Below are positions 33,134 to 40,423 of a stretch of 40,423 nt of DNA, in pieces (within the stretch, counting starts at the first letter, position 1; each line of letters starts with the position of its first letter). The stretch lies in assembly GCA_946886365.1 (NCBI GenBank), contig CAMPIM010000019.1, positions 1 to 40,423 of the forward strand, read 5' to 3'. Position numbers and translations under genes: made by a program. Source of the stretch: an uncultured Novosphingobium sp. (GTDB lineage: Bacteria; Pseudomonadota; Alphaproteobacteria; Sphingomonadales; Sphingomonadaceae). The notes beneath the pieces were generated by a model. It saw only the letters and a list, made by a program, of their open reading frames with translations, did no database searches and was not told the origin of the DNA.

Positions 33134-35656
33134 ATGATGCGATCAGTTCAAAATGGAATGAGGATTCTTTATGCGTCCGGCATGACGGCGCTGTGGATTG
33201 CCGGTGCCGCGCAGGCACAGGCCCAATCGGCTGCTGGTTCGAGCGTGAACTCGGCCCCGGATGAAATCGTCGTTACCGCGCAGCGCCGTGACGAGCGCGC
33301 GCAGGACGTTCCCATCGCGATCACGGCATTTTCGCCCGAGCGTCTCCAGCAGCAAGGCATAACGCAGCCGCAAAATTTGCAGGCGACGGTTCCGTCTCTG
33401 GTGGTCGGCAACAATGGCAATCCGTCACGTGAAGCGCAAAGCTTTACGATCCGAGGACAGGGTGCGACCTTTCAGGCGTCGCCTGGCGTGGTCGTTTATC
33501 TGAACGAAGTGCCGCTGCCCGCGCCGATCTCCATTCCTCAACAAGGTGGTGCCGGTAATTTCGTAGATCTGGAGAATGTCCAGGTCCTGAACGGCCCGCA
33601 AGGAACCTTGTTCGGACGTAACACGACTGGCGGCGCGGTGCTGCTCGTTCCCAAAAAGCCAACGAACGACTTTGAAGGCTATGTTCAGGGCAAGTTCGGT
33701 AATTACGACAACAAGGAACTTGAAGGCGCGATCAACGTCCCGATCGTGGATGACAAGGTCCTGCTGCGGGTGGCCGGAGCCTATCAGGATCGGGATGGCT
33801 ACACGCGGGATGTCGTCTGGAACACCGATCGCGATAATTTGCACTGGTATTCCGGGCGCGTTGGACTGACGCTGCGGCCGACCGAGACTTTCGAAAATTA
33901 TACCATGGCCTATGGGGCGAATTCCCGGACCCATGGGACCGGTACGGTCAACACGCAGCTTAACGTTGCGGGACTGGCGGCCACGAGTTTTGTCGGCCTT
34001 CCTTTCTGCGTTGAAGGACCGACAATCCCTGGCTTTAGCGCATCGTGCGACGTCTACAGGGCGGCTAGCGCGGAAGCAGATGCTCGTGGACCCAGACAAA
34101 CAGCGCATGGCACCAATTCGTTTCAAAGGACGAAGACCTGGGGTGTCACCAATACTTCGACGCTTAATCTGAACGAAGAACTGACGCTGCGTAACATCGT
34201 CAGCTATCAACGCTTCAAGACGACATATAGCGTCGACAGTGATGGCACCATCTTCCAGTTCGATGATGGCGATCCAAGAAGCTATCCGGCTCCCGGCGTA
34301 GTTACTTTGCCCGGTGACGGTACTCCGGTCATCTACGATAATGCTTCACCAACGCGTCTGCCGCGAGATGATATCAAGGTTTTCACCGAGGAATTGCAGC
34401 TTCAGGGCGATTTGTTTGACAAACTGCTCACCTTTACCGCAGGCGCATTCTACTATGATCAGCGTCCGGCCGGGACCCAGGGGGCGGGTGCTACTGGTTT
34501 CTGTCCAGCTTTGTTCACGGGCAACCCATTGGTTTGCGGCGTGTATGACATAAGATATGCGATCACCAATACGTCGAAAGCGCTATATGCACAGTCGACG
34601 CTGGATTTGGGACTGGTTTCGCCTGCGTTGCAGAACCTCAAGGTCACTGGCGGTATTCGGTACACTTGGGATAGGGTCAGCGGCTCGGCGGGTCTGTATC
34701 AGGTAATCGCTCCAGGGGCATTCTTCTGCTTCGCCGACAATACGATCGCACCAGACGCCGCCGGTTGCTCATTTGAGGCGAATCTGAAGACCAATGAGCC
34801 GACCTGGAACATTGGTGTAGATTACAGATTCTCGCCCGAGCTTCTCGTCTACGGCAAGATTAGCCGTGGCTACAAGGCCGGTGGCATAAACGCCAATGCG
34901 GTGTTTACCACCACCCGCACTTTCCCGCCGGAGTTCGTCACATCCTATGAAGCGGGCTTCAAGTCGGATGTGCGACTGGGGGGCATGCCGCTTCGCCTGA
35001 ACGCCGCCTATTATTATCTGACCTATAAGGGTATTCAGCGCGCGACTGGTGACTTCAATCCCGACACTGGGGCCGCTGGCGCACGCGTTCTGTCGGCGGA
35101 TGCGCGCATCCAGGGCATAGAGGCGGAAGCGTCGCTGCGACCGATTCCGGGTGTCGAGATCGGTGGTACGTTCAGCTATACAGATGCCAAATATAAGAAA
35201 TATGAGTTCGCACCGAGCAGCCCGACCGAGGACTGCACCGGCAATATCATCAGTGCTCCGGCGACTGTGAATCTGACCTGCATACCGTTCCAATATGTGT
35301 CGCCATATATCTACAGCTTCCACGTGTCCGCGGAGCAGCCGCTTGGCGCCGATCTCGGTACGCTTGCGATGTTCGTCAACTATTCACACACGTCGGCGCA
35401 GCATACGGCGGGCACCAGCCTTCCTGCGGATCAGCCGGGCGAGCGGCTTGAGCCATTCGGAACGCTGAACCTGTCGCTCGATTGGCGGAATGTTGCAGGT
35501 AGCCGCGTGGACGTAGGCTTCTACGCAACCAACCTCACGAACAAGCTGTATCGCGTCAGCAACAGCAACACCTATAACAGTCAGTTCTTTACTTCGACAT
35601 TATACGGCGAACCCAGAATGTACGGGGTTCGTCTGCGCTACTCATTCGGAAAATGA
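33134..35656 (+). CDS. TonB-dependent outer-membrane receptor of the second TetR regulon
   Basis: 840 residues. Signal peptide (RILYASGMTALWIAGAAQAQ), TonB box EIVVTAQRRDERAQDVPIAI, a plug with VQVLNGPQGTLFGRNTTGGA near residues 150-170, and a barrel ending in the family's aromatic residue region (RMYGVRLRYSFGK). The final Lys after Phe is slightly unusual. AGGGGAG precedes the ATG. The VOC gene follows after 43 bp in the same direction. Its promoter carries the proposed TetR site, so uptake is inducible by a compound that the TetR protein senses. Confidence 0.9.
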   Translation: MMRSVQNGMRILYASGMTALWIAGAAQAQAQSAAGSSVNSAPDEIVVTAQRRDERAQDVPIAITAFSPERLQQQGITQPQNLQATVPSLVVGNNGNPSREAQSFTIRGQGATFQASPGVVVYLNEVPLPAPISIPQQGGAGNFVDLENVQVLNGPQGTLFGRNTTGGAVLLVPKKPTNDFEGYVQGKFGNYDNKELEGAINVPIVDDKVLLRVAGAYQDRDGYTRDVVWNTDRDNLHWYSGRVGLTLRPTETFENYTMAYGANSRTHGTGTVNTQLNVAGLAATSFVGLPFCVEGPTIPGFSASCDVYRAASAEADARGPRQTAHGTNSFQRTKTWGVTNTSTLNLNEELTLRNIVSYQRFKTTYSVDSDGTIFQFDDGDPRSYPAPGVVTLPGDGTPVIYDNASPTRLPRDDIKVFTEELQLQGDLFDKLLTFTAGAFYYDQRPAGTQGAGATGFCPALFTGNPLVCGVYDIRYAITNTSKALYAQSTLDLGLVSPALQNLKVTGGIRYTWDRVSGSAGLYQVIAPGAFFCFADNTIAPDAAGCSFEANLKTNEPTWNIGVDYRFSPELLVYGKISRGYKAGGINANAVFTTTRTFPPEFVTSYEAGFKSDVRLGGMPLRLNAAYYYLTYKGIQRATGDFNPDTGAAGARVLSADARIQGIEAEASLRPIPGVEIGGTFSYTDAKYKKYEFAPSSPTEDCTGNIISAPATVNLTCIPFQYVSPYIYSFHVSAEQPLGADLGTLAMFVNYSHTSAQHTAGTSLPADQPGERLEPFGTLNLSLDWRNVAGSRVDVGFYATNLTNKLYRVSNSNTYNSQFFTSTLYGEPRMYGVRLRYSFGK

Positions 35657-35699
35657 CTTGAAGTTCCGAAGGGTTGAATATGCTTAATAATGAAGAGCG

Positions 35700-36107
35700 A
35701 TGAATATGTCAGATGTGAATAAAGTAGTTCCTTTAGGCTTCACCAAACTGATCGTGCAAGATCTTGACAAGGTTGGGGCCTTCTATGGCGCCGTATGCGG
35801 CCTGGTCGAGGAAGCGCAGGCCGATGCGGAGATCGCAGGGCGTCCCATTCGGGAACTGTACTTCAAGTCAAATCCGCCGGGCACGGGGAACTTCACGCTG
35901 ACGAAATTCCTCGACGTGGAAAAATCGGCCACGGAGTCGGTTATCCTGGGGTTCATCGCCGATGATATCGACCGGTTCGTGGAAAGTGCCGCCGCCGCAG
36001 GGGGTGTTGTGGTCGTGGCTGCTCATCCGGAGCCCGAACATGGCGTACATGTTGCCTTTGTCAAAGACGTCGAAGGCAATTTGATCGAGGTGGTTCAACT
36101 CATGTGA
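35700..36107 (+). CDS. VOC-superfamily (glyoxalase/dioxygenase-fold) protein
   Basis: 135 residues with the paired beta-alpha-beta-beta-beta modules of the vicinal oxygen chelate fold. The first starts at PLGFTKLIVQDLDKVGAFYG and the second at ESVILGFIADDIDRFVESAA. It ends with HVAFVKDVEGNLIEVVQLM, where Glu is the usual metal ligand. Members act as glyoxalases, extradiol dioxygenases, isomerases or binding proteins, so the reaction is open. It shares the receptor's transcript and may handle the imported molecule. ATG at 35,700 or 35,706 are both possible. Confidence 0.82.
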   Translation: MNMSDVNKVVPLGFTKLIVQDLDKVGAFYGAVCGLVEEAQADAEIAGRPIRELYFKSNPPGTGNFTLTKFLDVEKSATESVILGFIADDIDRFVESAAAAGGVVVVAAHPEPEHGVHVAFVKDVEGNLIEVVQLM

Positions 36108-36187
36108 GGCGTGTGGTCGTCACGCGTGCAAATGTGAGCGATCATCTCGTGACATTCAGCGCGTGAAGGCTTCTGGATCAGGTGAAA

Positions 36188-36212
36188 GGGGGAGGTACAT
36201 GGTGCCTCCCCC
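36188..36212. terminator. Bidirectional terminator between VOC and nitroreductase genes
   Basis: GGGGGAGG and CCTCCCCC form an 8-bp stem with a 9-nt loop, followed rightward by AACTTTT and leftward (other strand) by TTTC. It separates two convergent genes. Confidence 0.65.
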
Positions 36213-36262
36213 AACTTTTATAACAACGCTTGTCGATCAATGACCGGCGTCGCAGTTTCAAG

Positions 36263-36844
36263 TTAGCCGCGGAAGTTGCCGGAATAGGCAATCTCTTCGA
36301 GAGGCTTGCGGTTGCTGGGTTCTTCGCGCGCCTGCAGCTTTTCCGGAAGAGACGCGGGGTCGCCCATGCGGCCAATCGCTACGGCGGCCTCTATCCGGAA
36401 CCCGTCCGGAACGCCCAGTTCCGCCCTGGTTTTGTCCATATCGATCCCGACCATGCCATGGGCGTGATAGCCAATCAGGGTCGATTGCAGCGCTATGCCC
36501 GACCAGGCGGCGCCAGCGTCAAAGCTGTGCGAATGGCTGGGCTTTTCCGGCGATCCCATCGTCGTTTCGCTCAGGATGAACAAAAGCACCGAGGCTTCCT
36601 TGGCCCAGATCGCGTTGAACGGAATCAGCAGATCGAGGAAGCGCCCCCAATTGGCGGCATCGTCACGCGTCGCATAGAGAAAGCGCCAGGGCTGATAATT
36701 GAAGGAAGAGGGCGCCCAGCGTCCGGCATCCAATATGGTGCGCAGATCGTCAGCGGGCATAACGGAGCCATCAAAGGCGCGTGGCGACCAGCGATTTAGA
36801 AACAAAGGGTCGAGTGCCGTGTCGGTTACCCGGTTGAGCGTCAT
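36263..36844 (-). CDS. Nitroreductase-family flavoprotein
   Basis: 193 residues from the ATG at 36,844. RWSPRAFDG at the N-terminus, LDAGRWAPSSFNYQPWRFLY (the FMN-binding ARWAPSxxNxQPW block), then AGAAWSGIALQSTLIGYHAHGM and the C-terminal GRMGDPASLPEKL and RKPLEEIAY are typical. FMN-dependent NAD(P)H enzymes of this family reduce nitro groups, enones or quinones. A longer TTG reading is not supported by a ribosome site. It lies on the left of the operator-like site at 36,924-36,939 and may belong to the same regulon. Confidence 0.92.
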   Translation of the reverse strand: MTLNRVTDTALDPLFLNRWSPRAFDGSVMPADDLRTILDAGRWAPSSFNYQPWRFLYATRDDAANWGRFLDLLIPFNAIWAKEASVLLFILSETTMGSPEKPSHSHSFDAGAAWSGIALQSTLIGYHAHGMVGIDMDKTRAELGVPDGFRIEAAVAIGRMGDPASLPEKLQAREEPSNRKPLEEIAYSGNFRG

Positions 36845-36923
36845 GTCTTTAAGGGTCCTTTGCAAACAAGATGGATTTTACACAGGCTTATCGCTGCAGA
36901 TCACCAGAAATGCTTGACTAAAA

Positions 36924-36939
36924 GTTGTCGTATGTCAAC
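36924..36939. promoter_or_regulatory. Proposed TetR operator 3, between nitroreductase and tetR
   Basis: GTTGTCGTATGTCAAC keeps the GTTG and GTCAAC ends of the two sites upstream. TTGACT lies 4 bp to its left (36,914-36,919), as at the other sites. On the other strand TTGACA lies within it. It could control nitroreductase, tetR or both. The rest of 36,845-37,191 has no gene. Confidence 0.45.
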
Positions 36940-37191
36940 GTCCTGATGGCGGCGGTGATCGCAGGGTCGCGCTTCGGACCATTACGTTCTGCGGTGACTA
37001 TTGATCATGGTTGCTTAAAGGCCTTCCGCGCGTGCAACCTTTGTTGCAGGACGGCGAAAAGTTGGAGCGGGGAGCCCTTTGATAACCATGTTGCGAACGG
37101 TGAATAACGCTATCGACTTTTCGTAAGCTGAATGGTCAGATGACATGCGAGCAGAACTTTTCATCAATTCAAATCAGCGCTACGGGGAAGT

Positions 37192-37869
37192 ATGACTGAT
37201 CTTAAGGTGAAAAAGGCCAAGCTTGTCGCTCCTCCTCGCCCGGGAGTATATTCCCGGGGTTCCGACACGGTCGATGCAATCCTCAAGGCCGCGTTGCACG
37301 TCCTCGTCGATGAGGGCGCATCGGCCTTCACCCTTCGCCGGATTGCTGCTGAATGTGGGATGAAGGTCGGAAATGTGAGCCGTCATTTCCCGCGTAAGGA
37401 AATGCTGGTTCAGGTGCTGCTGGACGAACTGCTGAGCCCCACCGTGGGCGAAGCGAGAGTCAGCCTCACCAACAAGGGCTTACCTGCCGAAGAAGCGCTC
37501 GCGCTGGTCATCGGGGGCACCTTCGACGAAACGAAGACGAAGAAGATGACCCATCTGTTTACCGAATTGTGGGCGATGGCGAACCACAATCAGTTCGTCG
37601 CGGAACGGGTCGAGATGGTCAATCAGTATATGCACAATCTGATGGCGTCCTATGTCGCCGAACTCAACCCGGCGCTTTCCCCGGAGGAAGTCGACATCGT
37701 GACCCTGTTCATCAACACGTCCATCGAAGGGTCAACGATATTGGCGGGATATGGCAAACCGTGGGAGGCCAAGATGCCGCAGCTCAAGGCTTTTGCCGTC
37801 AAATCTCTGATCAATCTTGCCAAGACCATCACTCCCGAGGAGGTGAGAGGGCTTCGCCCGGCTGCGTGA
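37192..37869 (+). CDS. TetR-family regulator of the oxygenase/receptor regulon
   Basis: 225 residues. Helix-turn-helix in DTVDAILKAALHVLVDEGAS and FTLRRIAAECGMKVGNVSRH, and a ligand domain with KKMTHLFTELWAMANHNQFV and GYGKPWEAKMPQLKAFAVKS. GGGGAAG precedes the ATG. Similarity to the TetR at 9704-10,387 runs over both domains (GGYSKG/GVYSRG, THLFPELWALSNH/THLFTELWAMANH, GYEKPFEPIM/GYGKPWEAKM), so they share an ancestor and perhaps related ligands. It is the likely repressor acting at the GTTG-N6-GTCAAC sites. Confidence 0.92.
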   Translation: MTDLKVKKAKLVAPPRPGVYSRGSDTVDAILKAALHVLVDEGASAFTLRRIAAECGMKVGNVSRHFPRKEMLVQVLLDELLSPTVGEARVSLTNKGLPAEEALALVIGGTFDETKTKKMTHLFTELWAMANHNQFVAERVEMVNQYMHNLMASYVAELNPALSPEEVDIVTLFINTSIEGSTILAGYGKPWEAKMPQLKAFAVKSLINLAKTITPEEVRGLRPAA

Positions 37870-38100
37870 CGGTAATTGGAGTCGGGAGCAGGAGCTCTTG
37901 GCTGCGGCCATACATCAGGCGATTAAAGCGGATGCAAGTCTGCCCAGGCTGAGCAGGGATCGCGTTAGGAGCCCCTCGACCCTTTGCTTCGGCCACGATC
38001 AGTCATCAAGCCCAATGCCTCCGCCAAACACCAGCGATCGGCCAGAGAAGGCGATGGCCAAGTTCATACATGGTTTAAATTTTCTAGATTGCCGAATGTT

Positions 38101-38174
38101 TGGATGCCCGACAAGGATTCGAACCTTGATTGACGGAGTCAGAGTCCGCTCTCTTACCATTAGAGGATCGGGCA
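38101..38174 (-). tRNA. tRNA-Gln (anticodon CTG), CCA encoded
   Basis: Read leftward from 38,174: acceptor TGCCCGA pairs with TCGGGCA. The anticodon loop CTCTGAC gives CTG (codon CAG). The T-arm contains GGTTCGAATCC, and CCA is encoded at the end (38,101-38,103). The 230 bp between tetR and this gene show no gene. Confidence 0.95.
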
Positions 38175-38281
38175 CCAAGGCGACGGTTAATCGCATCGGA
38201 AGCGCGCAAATAGGCCCGCTTGGCGGATAGGTCAAGTGGGTTGCGATTGGCTTATGGTCAAAATTGCGCAGCACCTGTCGC

Positions 38282-38323
38282 AAAAAGCCCGCCGGACCAA
38301 TTAAGGTGTCCGGCGGGCTTTTT
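38282..38323. terminator. Strong bidirectional terminator after rpoC
   Basis: AAAAAGCCCGCCGGAC and GTCCGGCGGGCTTTTT form a 16-bp perfect inverted repeat with a 10-nt loop, giving a GC-rich stem and a U-run on either strand. It lies 75 bp past the rpoC stop. Confidence 0.92.
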
Positions 38324-38397
38324 CACCTTCCCTCGTCGGGTTGGTGGGCTGGGAGCCGCTTTCCAAGATAGGAAGCGACCCCCTTCATTTCAAAGCG

Positions 38398-40423
38398 TCA
38401 GTCGAGATCCTGGGTGGTGAAATCCTCACCCTGGACGGAGGCCAACGGATCGTCGCCGATCGCTGCCTCAGGACCTTGCGCCAGTTCGGCGGCATGCTCC
38501 TGAGCAGCGGTTTTGGGCGCGATCAGGTCGATCTGGCTAGAGGCCCGCAACGCGGCCCGCATCGCCGCGTCACGCGACGAAGCGGCGACGCGCATGCGGT
38601 TCATGCCCGCACCCGTGCCCGCCGGGATGAGGCGGCCGACGATGACGTTTTCCTTCAGACCAACCAGCGTGTCCTTCTTGCCCTGAACCGCCGCTTCCGT
38701 GAGGACGCGGGTCGTTTCCTGGAAGGAGGCCGCCGAGATGAAGCTGCGGGTCTGAAGCGACGCCTTCGTGATGCCGAGCAGCACCGGCTTGCCAGCGGCA
38801 GGCAGGAAGCCTGGTGCCAGCTTGCTGTTGATCTCGTCCATTTCCTCGCGATCGATCTGCTCGCCCACCAGCAGGGTGGTGTCGCCGGATTCGATGATCT
38901 CGACCTTTTGCAGCATCTGACGAACGATCGTTTCGATGTGCTTGTCGTTGATCTTCACGCCCTGCAAGCGATAGACTTCCTGGATTTCCGCGACCAGATA
39001 TTCGGCCAGCGGCTCGATACCCAGCACTTCCAGAATGTCGTGCGGATCAGGCGACCCGCCGATCAGGTTATCGCCGCGCTTCACGAAGTCGCCTTCCTGA
39101 ACGTCGATCACCTTGCTCTTGGGGATCAGATACTCGACCGAATCGGTGCCATCTTCAGGGACGATGGCGATCTTGCGCTTCGCCTTATAGTCCTTGAGGA
39201 ATTGGACGCGGCCCGACACCTTGGCAATGATCGCATTGTCCTTGGGCTTGCGGGCTTCGAACAGTTCGGCGACGCGCGGCAGACCGCCGGTGATGTCGCG
39301 GGTCTTCGCGGCTTCGCGAGAGACACGCGCCAGCACGTCACCGGCCTGCACCTGTGCACCATCATCGACCGACAGGGTCGCACCCACCGCCAGCATGTAG
39401 CGAGCGGCTTCGCCCGACTGATCGTCGAGCAGGGTGAGGCGCGGACGCAGATCTTCCTTGGTACGGGCGGAACCGCGATGCTCGATGACGACGCGCTGGG
39501 CGATGCCGGTCGCTTCGTCGGTCTGCTCGGTCAGCGTCTTGTTGTCGATCAGGTCGACATATTTCACGATGCCCGGCTTTTCCGTGATCACCGGCATGGT
39601 GAACGGATCCCACTCGGCAAAGCGCTCGCCCTTCTTCACAGCATCGCCATCCGCAAACAGGATGGTGGCGCCGTAAGGGAGGCGGTGCGTTTCGCGTTCG
39701 CGGCCTTCGGAGTCGATGATCGCGATCTCGCCATTGCGGGCGAGCGACAGGCGGCGGCCATTCTTGTCGGTGATGGTCGGCATGTCGCGCAGCTCGATCG
39801 TGCCGTCCGACAGGGCTTCCAGGTTCGACGTTTCGTTGAAGTTCGCCGCGCCGCCGATGTGGAAGGTACGCATGGTAAGCTGCGTACCCGGTTCACCGAT
39901 GGACTGCGCCGCGATGACGCCGACCGCTTCACCGATATTGACCGGCGTACCACGGGCGAGGTCACGGCCGTAGCATTTGCCGCACACGCCCATCCGGCTT
40001 TCGCAGATCAGCGGGCTGCGGATCTTCACCGCCTGGGTGCCGATAGCCTCGATCTGCGCGATCATGGGCTCATCGAGCAGGGTGCCGATCGGAATGACGA
40101 TGCTGCCATCCTTGCTGTCGACAATGTCCTGCGCCGTGGTGCGGCCCAGGATGCGCTCGCCGAGCGAGGCGATGACCGAGCCGCCCTGGACGATGGCCTT
40201 CATCTCCAGCGCCTTTTCGGTGCCGCAATCTTCCTCGACGATGGTGCAATCCTGCGACACGTCGACCAGACGGCGGGTCAGGTAACCCGAGTTCGCCGTC
40301 TTGAGCGCGGTGTCGGCCAGACCCTTACGGGCGCCGTGGGTCGAGTTGAAGTATTCAAGGACGGTCAGACCTTCCTTGAAGTTCGAGATGATCGGCGTTT
40401 CGATGATCTCGCCCGAAGGCTTG
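38398..40423 (-). CDS. rpoC: RNA polymerase beta' subunit, C-terminal part
   Basis: The frame is open to the right edge, so the N-terminal half is outside. It encodes about 674 residues of the C-terminal half. [20 protein letters not shown] (near the edge) is the bridge-helix region. EEDCGT and [13 protein letters not shown] give the four Cys of the second zinc site. [16 protein letters not shown] is the trigger loop with its catalytic His. [20 protein letters not shown] lies near the end. It forms the catalytic core of RNA polymerase with RpoB. An apparent internal start at 40,260 is only a GTG inside the gene. Confidence 0.97.
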   Translation of the reverse strand, partial: KPSGEIIETPIISNFKEGLTVLEYFNSTHGARKGLADTALKTANSGYLTRRLVDVSQDCTIVEEDCGTEKALEMKAIVQGGSVIASLGERILGRTTAQDIVDSKDGSIVIPIGTLLDEPMIAQIEAIGTQAVKIRSPLICESRMGVCGKCYGRDLARGTPVNIGEAVGVIAAQSIGEPGTQLTMRTFHIGGAANFNETSNLEALSDGTIELRDMPTITDKNGRRLSLARNGEIAIIDSEGRERETHRLPYGATILFADGDAVKKGERFAEWDPFTMPVITEKPGIVKYVDLIDNKTLTEQTDEATGIAQRVVIEHRGSARTKEDLRPRLTLLDDQSGEAARYMLAVGATLSVDDGAQVQAGDVLARVSREAAKTRDITGGLPRVAELFEARKPKDNAIIAKVSGRVQFLKDYKAKRKIAIVPEDGTDSVEYLIPKSKVIDVQEGDFVKRGDNLIGGSPDPHDILEVLGIEPLAEYLVAEIQEVYRLQGVKINDKHIETIVRQMLQKVEIIESGDTTLLVGEQIDREEMDEINSKLAPGFLPAAGKPVLLGITKASLQTRSFISAASFQETTRVLTEAAVQGKKDTLVGLKENVIVGRLIPAGTGAGMNRMRVAASSRDAAMRAALRASSQIDLIAPKTAAQEHAAELAQGPEAAIGDDPLASVQGEDFTTQDLD

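Noticed and set aside
1..40423. CRISPR array, rRNA, phage structural genes or insertion-sequence transposase
   Set aside because: No regularly spaced repeats, rRNA sequence, phage genes or transposase/integrase motifs were seen on reading both strands.

Overview
The window is high-GC alphaproteobacterial DNA, most likely from a sphingomonad (Sphingobium/Sphingomonas/Novosphingobium type). The signs are a large NAD-glutamate dehydrogenase, three TonB-dependent receptors with EIVVTA-type N-termini, intergenic hairpin repeats that I recall as common in sphingomonads, and an alphaproteobacterial rpoC. Housekeeping DNA lies at both edges: a PepSY protein, the glutamate dehydrogenase, a PAS protein and tRNA-Thr on the left, and tRNA-Gln and rpoC on the right. 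About 31 kb of accessory DNA lies between the two tRNA genes.

Region 7.0-9.7 kb is worn accessory DNA: a small cold-shock-like membrane protein, a UPF0149/SEC-C gene broken by two frameshifts, a diverged direct repeat and a complete ccdAB toxin-antitoxin pair with its own operator-like palindrome. Region 9.7-20.3 kb is the main system. A TetR repressor is divergent from a tightly packed ten-gene operon behind one good sigma-70-like promoter. The operon encodes an aromatic-amine-type tryptophan tryptophylquinone (TTQ) dehydrogenase (heavy chain, MauE, MauD, light chain), two single-heme cytochromes c, a TonB-dependent receptor, an aldehyde dehydrogenase, an acyl-CoA ligase and a thioesterase. 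It reads as a route from outer-membrane uptake through periplasmic amine oxidation to aldehyde, acid and acyl-CoA. No mauG or mauF is present.

At 21.2-23.6 kb there is another TonB receptor. It is followed by a hairpin, a 15-bp copy of the tRNA-Thr 3' end, and a HbpS/GlcG-family pseudogene that is cut at its 5' end exactly there. This suggests that 6.98-23.7 kb is, or was, an island inserted at tRNA-Thr.

Region 24.1-31.5 kb carries glycerol kinase, an SDR oxidoreductase, a ketosteroid-dehydrogenase-like flavoprotein, and a D-amino-acid unit (dadA and alanine racemase, divergent from an Lrp/AsnC regulator). The racemase ribosome binding site lies inside a hairpin arm.

Region 31.5-37.9 kb appears to be a second small regulon: an unrecognised enzyme with a possible Fe(II)/2-oxoglutarate oxygenase motif set, a TonB receptor plus VOC protein, a nitroreductase, and a TetR regulator that is a paralogue of the one at 9.7 kb. 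Three palindromes of the form GTTG-N6-GTCAAC sit at its promoters, two of them between the -35 and -10 elements. I propose this as the operator of the second TetR protein.
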